64,000 bases of DNA from Ignavibacterium sp037440165 (GTDB taxonomy: Bacteria; Bacteroidota; Ignavibacteria; Ignavibacteriales; Ignavibacteriaceae), in contig NZ_JBBIUQ010000016.1 of the NCBI RefSeq assembly GCF_037440165.1, positions 1 to 64,000 on the forward strand, written 5' to 3'. The notes under the pieces are model-generated. The model did no database searches and was not told the DNA's origin. It saw only the letters and a list, made by a program, of their open reading frames with translations. The position numbers and the translations under genes are program-made. Positions 54,297 through 62,903 of the stretch are shown here, in pieces (positions within the stretch are counted from its first letter, which is position 1; each line of letters starts with the position of its first letter).

Positions 54297-56657
54297 ATGC
54301 AAAGTTCAAAGATTGATTTCTTAAGCAAATACAATGAGATATTAAATCTTGCTGTAAGTTCTTCTGCAGATTTTCCGAGCAAACTCTGTGAATTTTTAAC
54401 AAGTGAATTCGAGTTAGATGCTGCTGTTATATTCAAAGTCAATAATTTCTCTGCATTTGAAACAATAGGAAAATCTCCTCAGGTAAAGAAATCAATCATC
54501 ATTGGTTCAACTCACAGTTGTTCAACTTGCCAGATATTTAATGGTAAAACATTAGTTGATTCATTTAATCCGCAAAATGATTGTTCGATTCATATTACTG
54601 ATCATCTTATTAATGAAGGATGCATGATTTTAAATCTTGGTGATAATTCAAAAGCGTTACTCAAGATTGCTAAGAAAACATCCTTCACAAAAAGTGAAAT
54701 AGATAATATTCAGATAATTGCAGATAGCTTTAAAAATCTATTAAAGCTTTGGATTCAGGGACGAGGAAGTTTAAGTAATTCACTCAGTTTAATTCTTTCA
54801 TCTATCTCACAGGAATTGCGAACCCCAACAAACAGCATTATGGGTTTTGCGTCATTACTGAATGAAGAAAATCTTTCTCCTGCCCAAGCTGAGTATGTAT
54901 CAACACTGAAGGACAACGCTTTTGAGCTTCTCTCAATCATTAATGATTTAATAGATTTAAGCAAGCTTGAAAGTGGAGCTGTTAAGACAACTATCAACAG
55001 TATAAGAATTCGTGATTTTATTACCGAACTTCTCTCAATATTTAAAGATAAAATTGACAGTTCCAAGATTGAGTTCATCACTGAAATTGATGAAATTATT
55101 CCTGAAACTATAAAAGCAGATGGACAAAAACTGAGATATATTCTTTTATCTTTTCTTACTAACTCTTTGCGATTGACTGAAAAAGGAAAAATAACTTTAT
55201 CTGTTACTGCATCTTCAAACAAAAAAATCTCTTTCAGAATTTCAGATACAAGCACAGGACTTCCTTCAAAGAAAGTTACTGAATTTTTCTATCCGTTTTC
55301 ACTTACGGAATTGTATAATTCAAAAATTGGAAACATCACTGGTTTGAGTTTAGCGCTTAGCAAAAAGTATATAGAATTTTTAGGCGGTGATGTTATTATT
55401 AATAGTTCCATAGGAAAAGGAATAACATATAATTTTTCAGTTAATGCTGAACTTGCTTCTTCACTTGAAACCGGGTTTATTGCTATTCCAAAGCCAACAG
55501 ATAAAAAGAACAAAGTGTTAGTTGTGGAAGATGATTATGCTACTTCAAAACTTTTGAGCAATTATCTTTCCAAATGGGGTTACGAACCTGTGATAGTAAA
55601 CTCAGCCAAACAAGCTATGAAGCTCATTGAACAGGAAAGTTTTCTCGCAGTTCTTATGGACATAGTTTTGCCTGATATGAATGGATTTGAATTCATGAAA
55701 ATGGTGAGAGAGCATCCGAATTCTAAACATACACCAGTAATAATTTGTTCTGTTGAAGCTGAACAGCAAAAAGCATTTATGATGGGAGCAGTTGAGTATT
55801 TTGTAAAACCCATCAATTACAAATATCTTGTTGAAGTTTTAACGAGTTATAAACTTAAAAAAGATTCTAACATTTTAGTTGTTGACGATGATATTCCAAC
55901 ATTGAACTTAATTAAAGGTGCCGTTGAACAAGCTGGTTTTAATGCAATTGCAGAGCATCAATCGAGTAAAGTTGCAAATATGATTGATAATCTGGATTTG
56001 GATCTTGCTATAATTGATCTGGATATGCCTGTTATGAATGGATTTGATTTGATAAAGCAAATTAAGTCCAAAAATCAGTTTGCAAAACTTCCAATAATCA
56101 TTTACACGGGAAAAGATTCTTATCAGGATGATTTGAAAAAGATTGATGGATTATTCACAGAACTTCTGCATAAGAGCAGTACTAATATTGAAAACCTTGC
56201 AGATACAGTTGCTGCTATGATAAACAGCTATGATGAACCCTCTGCACCAGAAACAATAAAGGATAAAACCGATTCAGTTAAAATTCTTCTCGTTGAGGAC
56301 TATAAACATTCACAGATAATTGTAACTCGTTTATTAAAGAAAAATAATTTTGATTCAATAGTCGTTGTGGAAAACGGACTACAGGCACTCGAAGCTGTTA
56401 AACAACAAAAATATGATTTGATTTTAATGGATATGCAAATGCCTGTTATGAATGGATTTGAAGCCACACAAAAAATAAGAGAACTCGATGATTACCGTGA
56501 CACACCAATCATCGCATTAACAGCATTTGCAATGAAAGGCGATCGGGAAAAATGTCTCGAAGCCGGAGCGACTGATTATATACCTAAGCCAATTGACTCA
56601 CAGGAATTTATAGATAAAGTTAAATACTATACTGAAAAGAATGTGCCCAAAGTTTAA
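54297..56657 (+). CDS. Hybrid histidine-kinase-like protein with three receiver domains, phospho-acceptor His missing
   Basis: This 786-residue cytosolic protein has an N-terminal GAF-like region (to about 155) with Cys75, Cys78, Cys96 and Cys109. A HisKA region follows, where the canonical SHELRTP reads SQELRTPTNS (Gln172), then an HATPase domain (SFLTNSLRL; ISDTSTGLP; GLSLALSKKYIEF). Receivers are at about 406-525 (Asp455 in LMDIVLPDMNG), 527-640 (IIDLDMPVMNG) and 660-780 (LMDMQMPVMNG). The Gln codon CAG is clear at 54810-54812. It may act as a phosphorelay hub, phosphatase or redox sensor rather than an autokinase. gltX follows in the same direction. Confidence 0.88.
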   Translation: MQSSKIDFLSKYNEILNLAVSSSADFPSKLCEFLTSEFELDAAVIFKVNNFSAFETIGKSPQVKKSIIIGSTHSCSTCQIFNGKTLVDSFNPQNDCSIHITDHLINEGCMILNLGDNSKALLKIAKKTSFTKSEIDNIQIIADSFKNLLKLWIQGRGSLSNSLSLILSSISQELRTPTNSIMGFASLLNEENLSPAQAEYVSTLKDNAFELLSIINDLIDLSKLESGAVKTTINSIRIRDFITELLSIFKDKIDSSKIEFITEIDEIIPETIKADGQKLRYILLSFLTNSLRLTEKGKITLSVTASSNKKISFRISDTSTGLPSKKVTEFFYPFSLTELYNSKIGNITGLSLALSKKYIEFLGGDVIINSSIGKGITYNFSVNAELASSLETGFIAIPKPTDKKNKVLVVEDDYATSKLLSNYLSKWGYEPVIVNSAKQAMKLIEQESFLAVLMDIVLPDMNGFEFMKMVREHPNSKHTPVIICSVEAEQQKAFMMGAVEYFVKPINYKYLVEVLTSYKLKKDSNILVVDDDIPTLNLIKGAVEQAGFNAIAEHQSSKVANMIDNLDLDLAIIDLDMPVMNGFDLIKQIKSKNQFAKLPIIIYTGKDSYQDDLKKIDGLFTELLHKSSTNIENLADTVAAMINSYDEPSAPETIKDKTDSVKILLVEDYKHSQIIVTRLLKKNNFDSIVVVENGLQALEAVKQQKYDLILMDMQMPVMNGFEATQKIRELDDYRDTPIIALTAFAMKGDREKCLEAGATDYIPKPIDSQEFIDKVKYYTEKNVPKV

Positions 56658-56701
56658 CTACTCATTTTTCTCCAAATTAATTTTTCAGGAACTAGGTTAT
56701 A

Positions 56702-58171
56702 ATGATTAATTCACAACCTCGTGTAAGATTTGCACCGAGTCCAACTGGTTATTTGCATGTTGGAGGTCTCCGCACAGCATTGTATAATTTTTTATTCGCC
56801 AGAAAAAATAATGGCAAATCTATTCTTCGAATAGAAGACACTGATCGTAACAGATATGTGGAAGGTGCAGTTGAAAATTTGATAGCGGCTCTAAAATGGG
56901 CTGGTTTGGAATATGATGAAGGACCAGATATTGTTGGACCATTCGGCCCCTATATGCAATCGCAAAGATTAGATATTTATCAGAAGTATGCACAGGAATT
57001 AATCTCCAAAGGAAAAGCATATTACTGCTTTTGCACACCTGAAAGATTGGATGCATTGCGAGAGGAGCAGCAAAAATTAAAACTGCCTCAGGCAAAATAT
57101 GACAAGCATTGCCTGAATTTAACCCAACTACAAATTCAAGAGAACCTGAATAAAAATATTCCAAAAGTTATAAGACTTAATGTTGAACCAAATCAGAAAA
57201 TTGAATTTGATGATGTCATTCGTGAACATGTAGAATTTGACAGCAACAATGTTGATGATCAGGTTTTAATTAAAAGTGATGGATATCCAACATATCATCT
57301 TGCAAATGTTGTTGATGATCATCTGATGCAAATTACTCATGTTATTCGTGGAGAGGAATGGTTATCTTCAACACCAAAACATGTTTTATTATATGATGCA
57401 TTCGGTTGGGAAAGACCTGTATTCGCACATCTTCCACTATTATTAAATCCAGATAGAAGTAAACTTAGTAAACGACAAGGTGATGTTGCGGTTGAGGATT
57501 ATCGTGATAAAGGATACTTAAAAGAAGCATTGATTAATTTTGTCGCATTGCTCGGTTGGAATGCAGGAGATGATAAAGAGTTTTATTACATCGATGAACT
57601 GATTGAAAAATTTTCACTCGAACGAGTGAATAAAGCCGGTGCTGTTTTCGATTTACAGAAATTGAATTGGTTAAACGCAGAACATCTTCGTAAAAAATCT
57701 GACGATGAAATTTTAATTTTACTGAAAAAGGAAATAGAGAATTCCGAATTCAAAAATCATAACATTTCTGACGAAAAACTACTTCAGATAATTCAAGTGA
57801 TGAAGGAGCGAGTAACATTCGTAAAAGATTTTATCCACAGCTGCAATTATTTTTATGAGAGACCAATCGAATACGAACAAAAAGCCATTGAGAAGAATTG
57901 GAAAGAAGATACAGCTAATCATTTATTGAAGTTAAAAGAAGCATTTGAAAAGCTTGTCAATCCATCTAAAGAAGATTATGAGAATGCTCTCTCAAAAGTT
58001 GCTGAAGAACTTAACATAGGTAAAGGTAAATTAATTCATCCGCTAAGACTAGCTGTTTCAGGACAAAGTACGGGTCCGGGAATGTTTGATTTATTATATA
58101 TTCTTGGTAAAGATGAAGTCGTGCAAAGGATTTTAACAACAATTGAAAAGCTTAAAGTTACTAAAAATTAG
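56702..58171 (+). CDS. gltX: Glutamyl-tRNA synthetase
   Basis: This 489-residue class I synthetase has the HIGH-like motif FAPSPTGYLHVGGLRTALYN and KMSKS-like KLSKRQGDVAVEDY. The C-terminal half is an all-helical anticodon-binding region. A separate glnS gene nearby means this enzyme need not mischarge tRNA-Gln. It starts ~45 bases after the kinase-like gene. Its stop is shared with the end of a decayed DUF3307 frame on the opposite strand. Confidence 0.95.
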   Translation: MINSQPRVRFAPSPTGYLHVGGLRTALYNFLFARKNNGKSILRIEDTDRNRYVEGAVENLIAALKWAGLEYDEGPDIVGPFGPYMQSQRLDIYQKYAQELISKGKAYYCFCTPERLDALREEQQKLKLPQAKYDKHCLNLTQLQIQENLNKNIPKVIRLNVEPNQKIEFDDVIREHVEFDSNNVDDQVLIKSDGYPTYHLANVVDDHLMQITHVIRGEEWLSSTPKHVLLYDAFGWERPVFAHLPLLLNPDRSKLSKRQGDVAVEDYRDKGYLKEALINFVALLGWNAGDDKEFYYIDELIEKFSLERVNKAGAVFDLQKLNWLNAEHLRKKSDDEILILLKKEIENSEFKNHNISDEKLLQIIQVMKERVTFVKDFIHSCNYFYERPIEYEQKAIEKNWKEDTANHLLKLKEAFEKLVNPSKEDYENALSKVAEELNIGKGKLIHPLRLAVSGQSTGPGMFDLLYILGKDEVVQRILTTIEKLKVTKN

Positions 58172-59049
58172 CTCTTAAAATTTCTATTACCCTTTGGGAT
58201 AAGTAGGAAAAAGAAATTCCTATCGAAAAGCTGAAAAGTGTTCCAATCAAAATATATTCAACAAATAATTTATCGTCCTCATTTTTAATTTCTGAATATC
58301 GTAGTATTGATTTGGCAGTTATTAAAAATCCAATCAATGCAGGACATTAGAAAGAACTGAAATTTAAATTATTATTCTCTCTAAATATCCGATAAGCTTA
58401 TCAGTTTGAGGAAGAGTTTTTCATTCTTGTATTCATTAGTTGTAACATTTATTTGCAATGGCTTAATCAAAAAACTTATTAAAAGCCCACTAACTTTTGT
58501 TAAAACAATTATTGATGTAATAAGTATTAATATCATATAAAAGTTGGTACCAAATATTCCCTCCCAATATATCCCATCACCCTCAGTGAGAAATTTTTTA
58601 TAGTTCAATGAAATCAATAATAGAATCAATAAATGCAAGGACTGGTCTACAATAAATATCCAGATATTATCATTATTAATTTTTAGTTTAATTAAATCAA
58701 TAATTATGTGGGAAACTACTACAATTAAAACAATCACATAGATGTGAAAGATACCTAGAATTAAATAGGTTAAAGAAGTAATAAAAAATATATGTTTTAA
58801 GAATACTATCCAGCTACTCTTTTGTTTTACATCATTATCAGTTTGAAAAACGAAGTCTCCTAATAAATGAGCAGAAACCAAGACAATTAATATTTTAACT
58901 CCACGAAAATACTCAGGTGTATATTGAAACAAAGCCGGGTGAATTTTTTGTATTTCAAAACTGCACTTTTTAACAATACTGAAGAGTTTTTTGTGTTGTG
59001 CAATTGTAAGTTTTGATGATTTGACAATGTCTGCAGTAATTACGGATAA
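58168..59049 (-). pseudogene. Decayed SatD/DUF3307 locus
   Basis: Three fragments of one conserved gene pair are visible on the minus strand. At 58933-59049 an open stretch reads VITADIVKSSKLTIAQHKKLF, the N-terminus of SatD-like proteins, without a start codon. It runs in frame into 58381-58932, a DUF3307-like membrane protein (VSAHLLGDFVFQTDND, six hydrophobic segments) that ends early at SLSDI and stop. The missing continuation appears in other frames: DKLIGYLERIII at about 58365-58400 and ALIGFLITAKSILRYSEIKN to 58168. At least two frame changes and a fusion make a functional product unlikely, though the 183-residue piece could still be made. Confidence 0.75.
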
Positions 59050-59068
59050 AGTTTACTTTTTTGATTTT

Positions 59069-60766
59069 TCATAATTTACCCGTTAAACTCTTTGCCCAAG
59101 TATCTTTTAATGTTACAGTTCTATTGAAGACTAATTTGTCTGTGGTAGTATATTTTGTATCAACACAAAAATAACCTTGCCTTTCAAACTGAAATTTATC
59201 TCTGACTTTCGCAGTTCGAACGAAAGGTTCCAGTTTCGCATTTGGAATAATTTCTAAGGAGTTTGGATTGATGAATTCTTTAAAGTCTTTTTCTTTATCA
59301 GCAGATGGGTCTTCAACGGTGAATAATCTGTCATATAACCGAACTTCACAATCAATTGCATGAATTGCACTAACCCAATGAATTGTTCCTTTTACTTTCT
59401 TATTACTTTTGCCGCTACCGCTTTTTGTATCTGGATCATAAGAGCATTTCAATTCAACTACTTCTCCATTTTCGTTCATTATAACTTCCTCACACCGAAT
59501 TATATAAGCATAACGCAGTCTCACTTCTCCTCCAGGAATCAACCGGTGAAAACCTTTAGGTGGATTTTCCATAAAGTCATTTTGTTCAATATAAATTTCT
59601 CTTGCAAAGGGTACTTTTCTGATTCCCATTGATGGATCTTCGGGATTGTTAACAGCATCAAGTTCTTCAACTGCATCGTTAGGATAATTTATTATAGTAA
59701 CTTTGAGAGGTTTCAATACACCCATTATTCGCTGAGCCTTCTTGTTTAAATCTTCACGAATAGCATATTCAAGTAATGCTATATCAGTTAATGCATCTCT
59801 TTTTGCCACTCCTATTATCCCAGCGAAGTTCCAGATTGCTTCGCGAGTGTATCCTCTTCTCCTGTACCCAGAAATAGTTGGCATTCTCGGGTCATCCCAG
59901 CCATCGACAATTCCATTTTGAACAAGTTCTAATAATTTCCTTTTGCTCATTACAGTATAACTGAGATTTAATCGGGCAAACTCAATTTGCTGTGGATGAT
60001 ATATTTCTAATTCATCAAGAAACCAATCGTAAAGAGGTCTGTGAATTTCAAACTCAAGTGTACAGATTGAATGAGTAATTCCTTCAATTGAATCTTCAAG
60101 CCCGTGTGCCCAATCGTAAGTTGGATAAATGCACCACTTATTTCCTGTGCGATGATGAGTTGCGTGAAGAATTCTATAAATAACAGGATCACGCAACAGC
60201 ATATTAGGTGAAGCCATATCAATTTTTGCTCTAAGAACTTTTTCACCTTCTTTAAATTCACCTTTACGCATTCGCTCGAACAAATCAAGATTTTCTTCTA
60301 CACTTCGATTTCTGTATGGACTTTCCTTCCCTGGCTCGTTAACAGTCCCTCTGTATTCTTTCATTAAGTCAGGATCCAAATCATCAACATAAGCTTTTCC
60401 TTTTTTAATTAATTGAATAGCATAATCGTACATCTTGTCAAAATAATCTGATGCAAAAAATATTCTGTCTTCAAAGTCAGCCCCAAGCCATTTAACATCT
60501 TCGATAATTGAGTCAACATATTCCTGCTCTTCTTTGGTAGGATTAGTATCATCGAAACGAAGATTGAACTTACCATTAAAATCTTTTGCAATTCCATAAT
60601 TCAGGCAAATAGATTTTGCATGACCAATGTGTAGATAGCCATTCGGTTCAGGTGGAAATCTTGTATGAACTCTACCTCCCCATTTGTTGGTTTTGATATC
60701 TTCTTCTATGATTTCATAAATAAAATTTTTAGGTTTTTCTTTTGAGTATAGTTGAGTTTGTGCCAT
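59069..60766 (-). CDS. glnS: Glutaminyl-tRNA synthetase
   Basis: This 565-residue class I synthetase has the HIGH motif EPNGYLHIGHAKSICLNYG and KMSKS-like VMSKRKLLEL. The C-terminal part is the two beta-barrel anticodon-binding region (PFAREIYIEQNDFM; GEVRLRYAYIIRCEEV). I use ATG 60766 (MAQTQLYSKEK) because the further upstream residues to 60796 lack family similarity. Having GlnS means no GatCAB route is needed for Gln-tRNA. Confidence 0.95.
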   Translation of the reverse strand: MAQTQLYSKEKPKNFIYEIIEEDIKTNKWGGRVHTRFPPEPNGYLHIGHAKSICLNYGIAKDFNGKFNLRFDDTNPTKEEQEYVDSIIEDVKWLGADFEDRIFFASDYFDKMYDYAIQLIKKGKAYVDDLDPDLMKEYRGTVNEPGKESPYRNRSVEENLDLFERMRKGEFKEGEKVLRAKIDMASPNMLLRDPVIYRILHATHHRTGNKWCIYPTYDWAHGLEDSIEGITHSICTLEFEIHRPLYDWFLDELEIYHPQQIEFARLNLSYTVMSKRKLLELVQNGIVDGWDDPRMPTISGYRRRGYTREAIWNFAGIIGVAKRDALTDIALLEYAIREDLNKKAQRIMGVLKPLKVTIINYPNDAVEELDAVNNPEDPSMGIRKVPFAREIYIEQNDFMENPPKGFHRLIPGGEVRLRYAYIIRCEEVIMNENGEVVELKCSYDPDTKSGSGKSNKKVKGTIHWVSAIHAIDCEVRLYDRLFTVEDPSADKEKDFKEFINPNSLEIIPNAKLEPFVRTAKVRDKFQFERQGYFCVDTKYTTTDKLVFNRTVTLKDTWAKSLTGKL

Positions 60767-60879
60767 AAATATTTCTATCCTTATTACGAGGCACAAAAAT
60801 AAGGAATGCAGTTCTTATATTGAAGGAGTGCAGGCAGAAAATTGAAGGAGGAAGAGATAAGATTTTTGGAAACAGGAAC

Positions 60880-61089
60880 TTATACTCTTCCAGTGAACTT
60901 ATAAATGTTCATCAATTGAATAAGGTATTCTATTTTTTCTCTGTCAAAAAGATTTGGAATCTTCTTCACGCTTTTATAAACACGTTTAATTCCTGTTACT
61001 CTTCCAAATTGATCTATCAACTGATGGACAATATTCCCCTGCTCGTCAATTTCATATTGACCATCAAATCCAATGTAAGTTTTACTCAT
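60880..61089 (-). CDS. Small protein of unknown function
   Basis: This 69-residue protein begins SKTYIGFDGQYEIDEQGN. The ribosome site CTGAGG is well placed before ATG 61089. It is 10 bases downstream of another small gene, suggesting one operon. No motif is recognised. The pattern of short beta-like strands followed by a basic helix (TGIKRVYKSVKKI) could be a small binding domain. Confidence 0.55.
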   Translation of the reverse strand: MSKTYIGFDGQYEIDEQGNIVHQLIDQFGRVTGIKRVYKSVKKIPNLFDREKIEYLIQLMNIYKFTGRV

Positions 61090-61099
61090 AATAATTTCC

Positions 61100-61285
61100 T
61101 CAGTTGAAAGTTAATTCATCTGGTTTGTCTGATGGTTCTATACAATCAATTTCAGGAATGTGAAACTCCTCCATTAAATCCTCAAGTTCTTCTTCTTCAA
61201 ATTCCTGATATTCGTCCCAATCTTTGAGAATGAAAGTATCGAATTTTTCTTTCTCTATTTTCTTTTTCGTGTAATTTTTTTTCAT
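61100..61285 (-). CDS. Small acidic protein of unknown function
   Basis: This 61-residue protein has a basic N-terminus (KKNYTKKKIEKEK) and a strongly acidic middle (EYQEFEEEELEDLMEEF). A GGAGGTC ribosome site precedes ATG 61285. It is upstream of the 69-residue gene by 10 bases. The charge pattern is unusual, but I recognise no family. Confidence 0.55.
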   Translation of the reverse strand: MKKNYTKKKIEKEKFDTFILKDWDEYQEFEEEELEDLMEEFHIPEIDCIEPSDKPDELTFN

Positions 61286-61618
61286 TTGACCTCCGTGCTT
61301 TCTTTATTTTTCACAATGTTAATGCCAATCGGTTTTTACAAAATAAGTTATTTAATCTTTGACAATTATTTCATTTTGAGAATAAAATTTTTTTGAACCA
61401 TTTAATGCTACTTCCGAAATAAATTGATAAAACAATCTGCATTTTTTATAATTGCAGTGCAGAAAATTCTGCTTAATGAATTATCGAGTTCTTTAAGGAC
61501 AAATTTAGAAAACTTAATTAAGCAAGTTTACAGAATTGGAAACCGGTAGGTAAGCCTACCAGCCAGGCGGTTGCGGCGCAGGTTCAAGAATTCATTTAGT
61601 TCTATTAAATAAATAACT
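61286..61618. other. AT-rich intergenic stretch with repeat remnants
   Basis: No gene is visible in most of this stretch. Its right end holds hairpin-forming words (CCGGTAGGTAAGCCTACC at about 61542-61559) and TGCGGCGCAGGTTCAAG. The latter resembles a tRNA variable loop and T-arm, so this may be the remains of another tRNA copy. Nothing else is supported. Confidence 0.5.
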
Positions 61619-61680
61619 GCCGAAGTGGCGGAATTGGTAGACCTGTCTGCCGACAGGCAGGCGCGCTGGACTCCAAATTG
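61619..61680 (+). pseudogene. Broken tRNA-Leu copy with palindromic insertion
   Basis: The first 24 bases match the 5' part of the intact tRNA-Leu downstream. A 20-bp insert (61643-61662, CTGTCTGCCGACAGGCAGGC) then interrupts the D-arm. The match resumes (GCGCTGGACTC) and is lost at the anticodon loop. The 3' half is missing. It cannot fold as a tRNA. Confidence 0.85.
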
Positions 61681-61706
61681 ATATTTTTGTTCTTTTAATT
61701 TTTATT

Positions 61707-61792
61707 GCCGAAGTGGCGGAATTGGTAGACGCGCTGGACTCAAAATCCAGTGGGGTTCACACCTCGTGCCGGTTCGAGTCCGGCCTTCGGTA
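61707..61792 (+). tRNA. tRNA-Leu (anticodon CAA)
   Basis: This is a complete 86-nt class II tRNA. The acceptor stem GCCGAAG pairs with CTTCGGT. The anticodon stem CTGGA/TCCAG encloses the loop CTCAAAA with anticodon CAA. A long variable arm (GGGGTTCACACCTC) and the T-arm GCCGGTTCGAGTCCGGC follow. The discriminator is A and no CCA is encoded. Its 5' half is duplicated just upstream. Confidence 0.96.
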
Positions 61793-61804
61793 CAAAAAAT
61801 ATAT

Positions 61805-61840
61805 AGCCGAGTGTTAAATTATCACCCGGCTTTAATTTTA
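61805..61840 (+). terminator. Probable terminator after tRNA-Leu
   Basis: A 9-bp imperfect stem (AGCCGAGTG / CACCCGGCT, one mismatch) with a ~9-base loop is followed by a T-rich tract, 12 bases after the tRNA. Confidence 0.6.
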
Positions 61841-61850
61841 ATTATTCATT

Positions 61851-62465
61851 ATGAGCAAAAAAAATATTTACAAAATTTTAATTATCTCATCCATCATTGG
61901 ATTGGTTTATAATTTCCTCAATCCAAATGGAGTGCCTCTAATTCGAGAAGAGAGAAAACTGACTTTTGTAGAAGAAGAAAATTTACTGCCAGTCGACTCT
62001 TCAACTTTTTCTATTGATTCAAATTCAATTACAAAAACTGATAATGATGTCTTAAACAAGGATGAAAAAAAAATAGATTCTACATCTCAAAAGTCATCGA
62101 ATGAGATACTAACAGTTAAAGAAAATTTTTCTAAACCGCTTGCAATTAAAATTGATAAAGCTTACCAATTATTTAAGCAAGGAGTAAAATTTATTGATGC
62201 AAGAATGCCTGAAGAATTCGCAGAAGGACATATTAAGAGAGCTATCAATATTCCATTTGATGGTGATGAAAGTTATCGAAACGTTCTAAATTCTTTTAGT
62301 AAGGAAGAAATACTGGTAACATATTGCAGTGGAACTGATTGTGATTTAAGTATTTTACTTGGTGACGAGTTGTTTGAAAAAGGCTTCAAAAAAGTTTACA
62401 TCTTCTTTGGTGGTTGGAATGACTGGGTGGAAAGAAATTATCCTATTTCGAAAGGGTCGGAATGA
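61851..62465 (+). CDS. Membrane-anchored rhodanese-domain protein
   Basis: This 204-residue protein has an N-terminal hydrophobic segment (about 8-24), a polar Ser/Asp-rich linker, then a rhodanese domain (about 95-200). The active-site cysteine lies in VTYCSGTDCDLS, and the CH2A-like start is FIDARMPEEFAEGHIKRAINIP. Rhodaneses transfer or bind sulfane sulfur. The anchor places the domain at the periplasmic or cytoplasmic membrane face. Its 3' end overlaps the MauE gene by four bases. Confidence 0.85.
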   Translation: MSKKNIYKILIISSIIGLVYNFLNPNGVPLIREERKLTFVEEENLLPVDSSTFSIDSNSITKTDNDVLNKDEKKIDSTSQKSSNEILTVKENFSKPLAIKIDKAYQLFKQGVKFIDARMPEEFAEGHIKRAINIPFDGDESYRNVLNSFSKEEILVTYCSGTDCDLSILLGDELFEKGFKKVYIFFGGWNDWVERNYPISKGSE

Positions 62466-62896
62466 AAAAAATATTTTCAAATGAATATTTTTTGTTAGTA
62501 GCCAGATTCATAATTGCGATTGTTTTTATCTATGCAGGTGCAGAAAAAATCTCAGATCCGAATTCATTTTCTCAGTCAATATATAATTATAGAATTTTAC
62601 CTGCAGAACTAATCAATATTTTTGCAATTATTCTGCCTTGGATTGAATTGATTGCAGGAATATTACTTTTATTCGGAATCTCTGTCAGAGAAAACTCAGC
62701 ACTTATAGGAAGCTTACTTTTAATTTTTATTATTTTAATCGGAATCAGCATGATACGCGGACTTGATATTAATTGTGGTTGTTTTGGAAAAGGAACTCCA
62801 CTTGGATGGAGAAAAATAGGTGAAAATACTTTTATGTTGATTATTACTTTGGCTTTAATGGCCTTCGGCTCAAAAAAATTTTCATTGAATGAATAA
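62462..62896 (+). CDS. MauE/DoxX-family membrane protein
   Basis: This 144-residue protein has four helices and the MauE-like motif GLDINCGCFGKGTPLGW (Cys pair around residue 101). Early residues FIYAGAEKISDPNSFSQSI are typical of DoxX/MauE proteins linked to disulfide or quinone chemistry. Overlap with the rhodanese gene suggests a shared thiol or sulfur role. It ends 8 bases before the end of the opposing polymerase fragment. Confidence 0.85.
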   Translation: MKKIFSNEYFLLVARFIIAIVFIYAGAEKISDPNSFSQSIYNYRILPAELINIFAIILPWIELIAGILLLFGISVRENSALIGSLLLIFIILIGISMIRGLDINCGCFGKGTPLGWRKIGENTFMLIITLALMAFGSKKFSLNE

Positions 62897-62903
62897 AATT
62901 ATG

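Noticed and set aside
54755..55255. 166-codon minus-strand frame inside the kinase-like gene
   Set aside because: This is a shadow of the HATPase-coding region. The plus-strand protein has clear domain motifs throughout.
61373..61403. TTGACA-like and TATAAT-like boxes
   Set aside because: They are ~300 bases from the intact tRNA-Leu in very AT-rich DNA, where such matches arise by chance.
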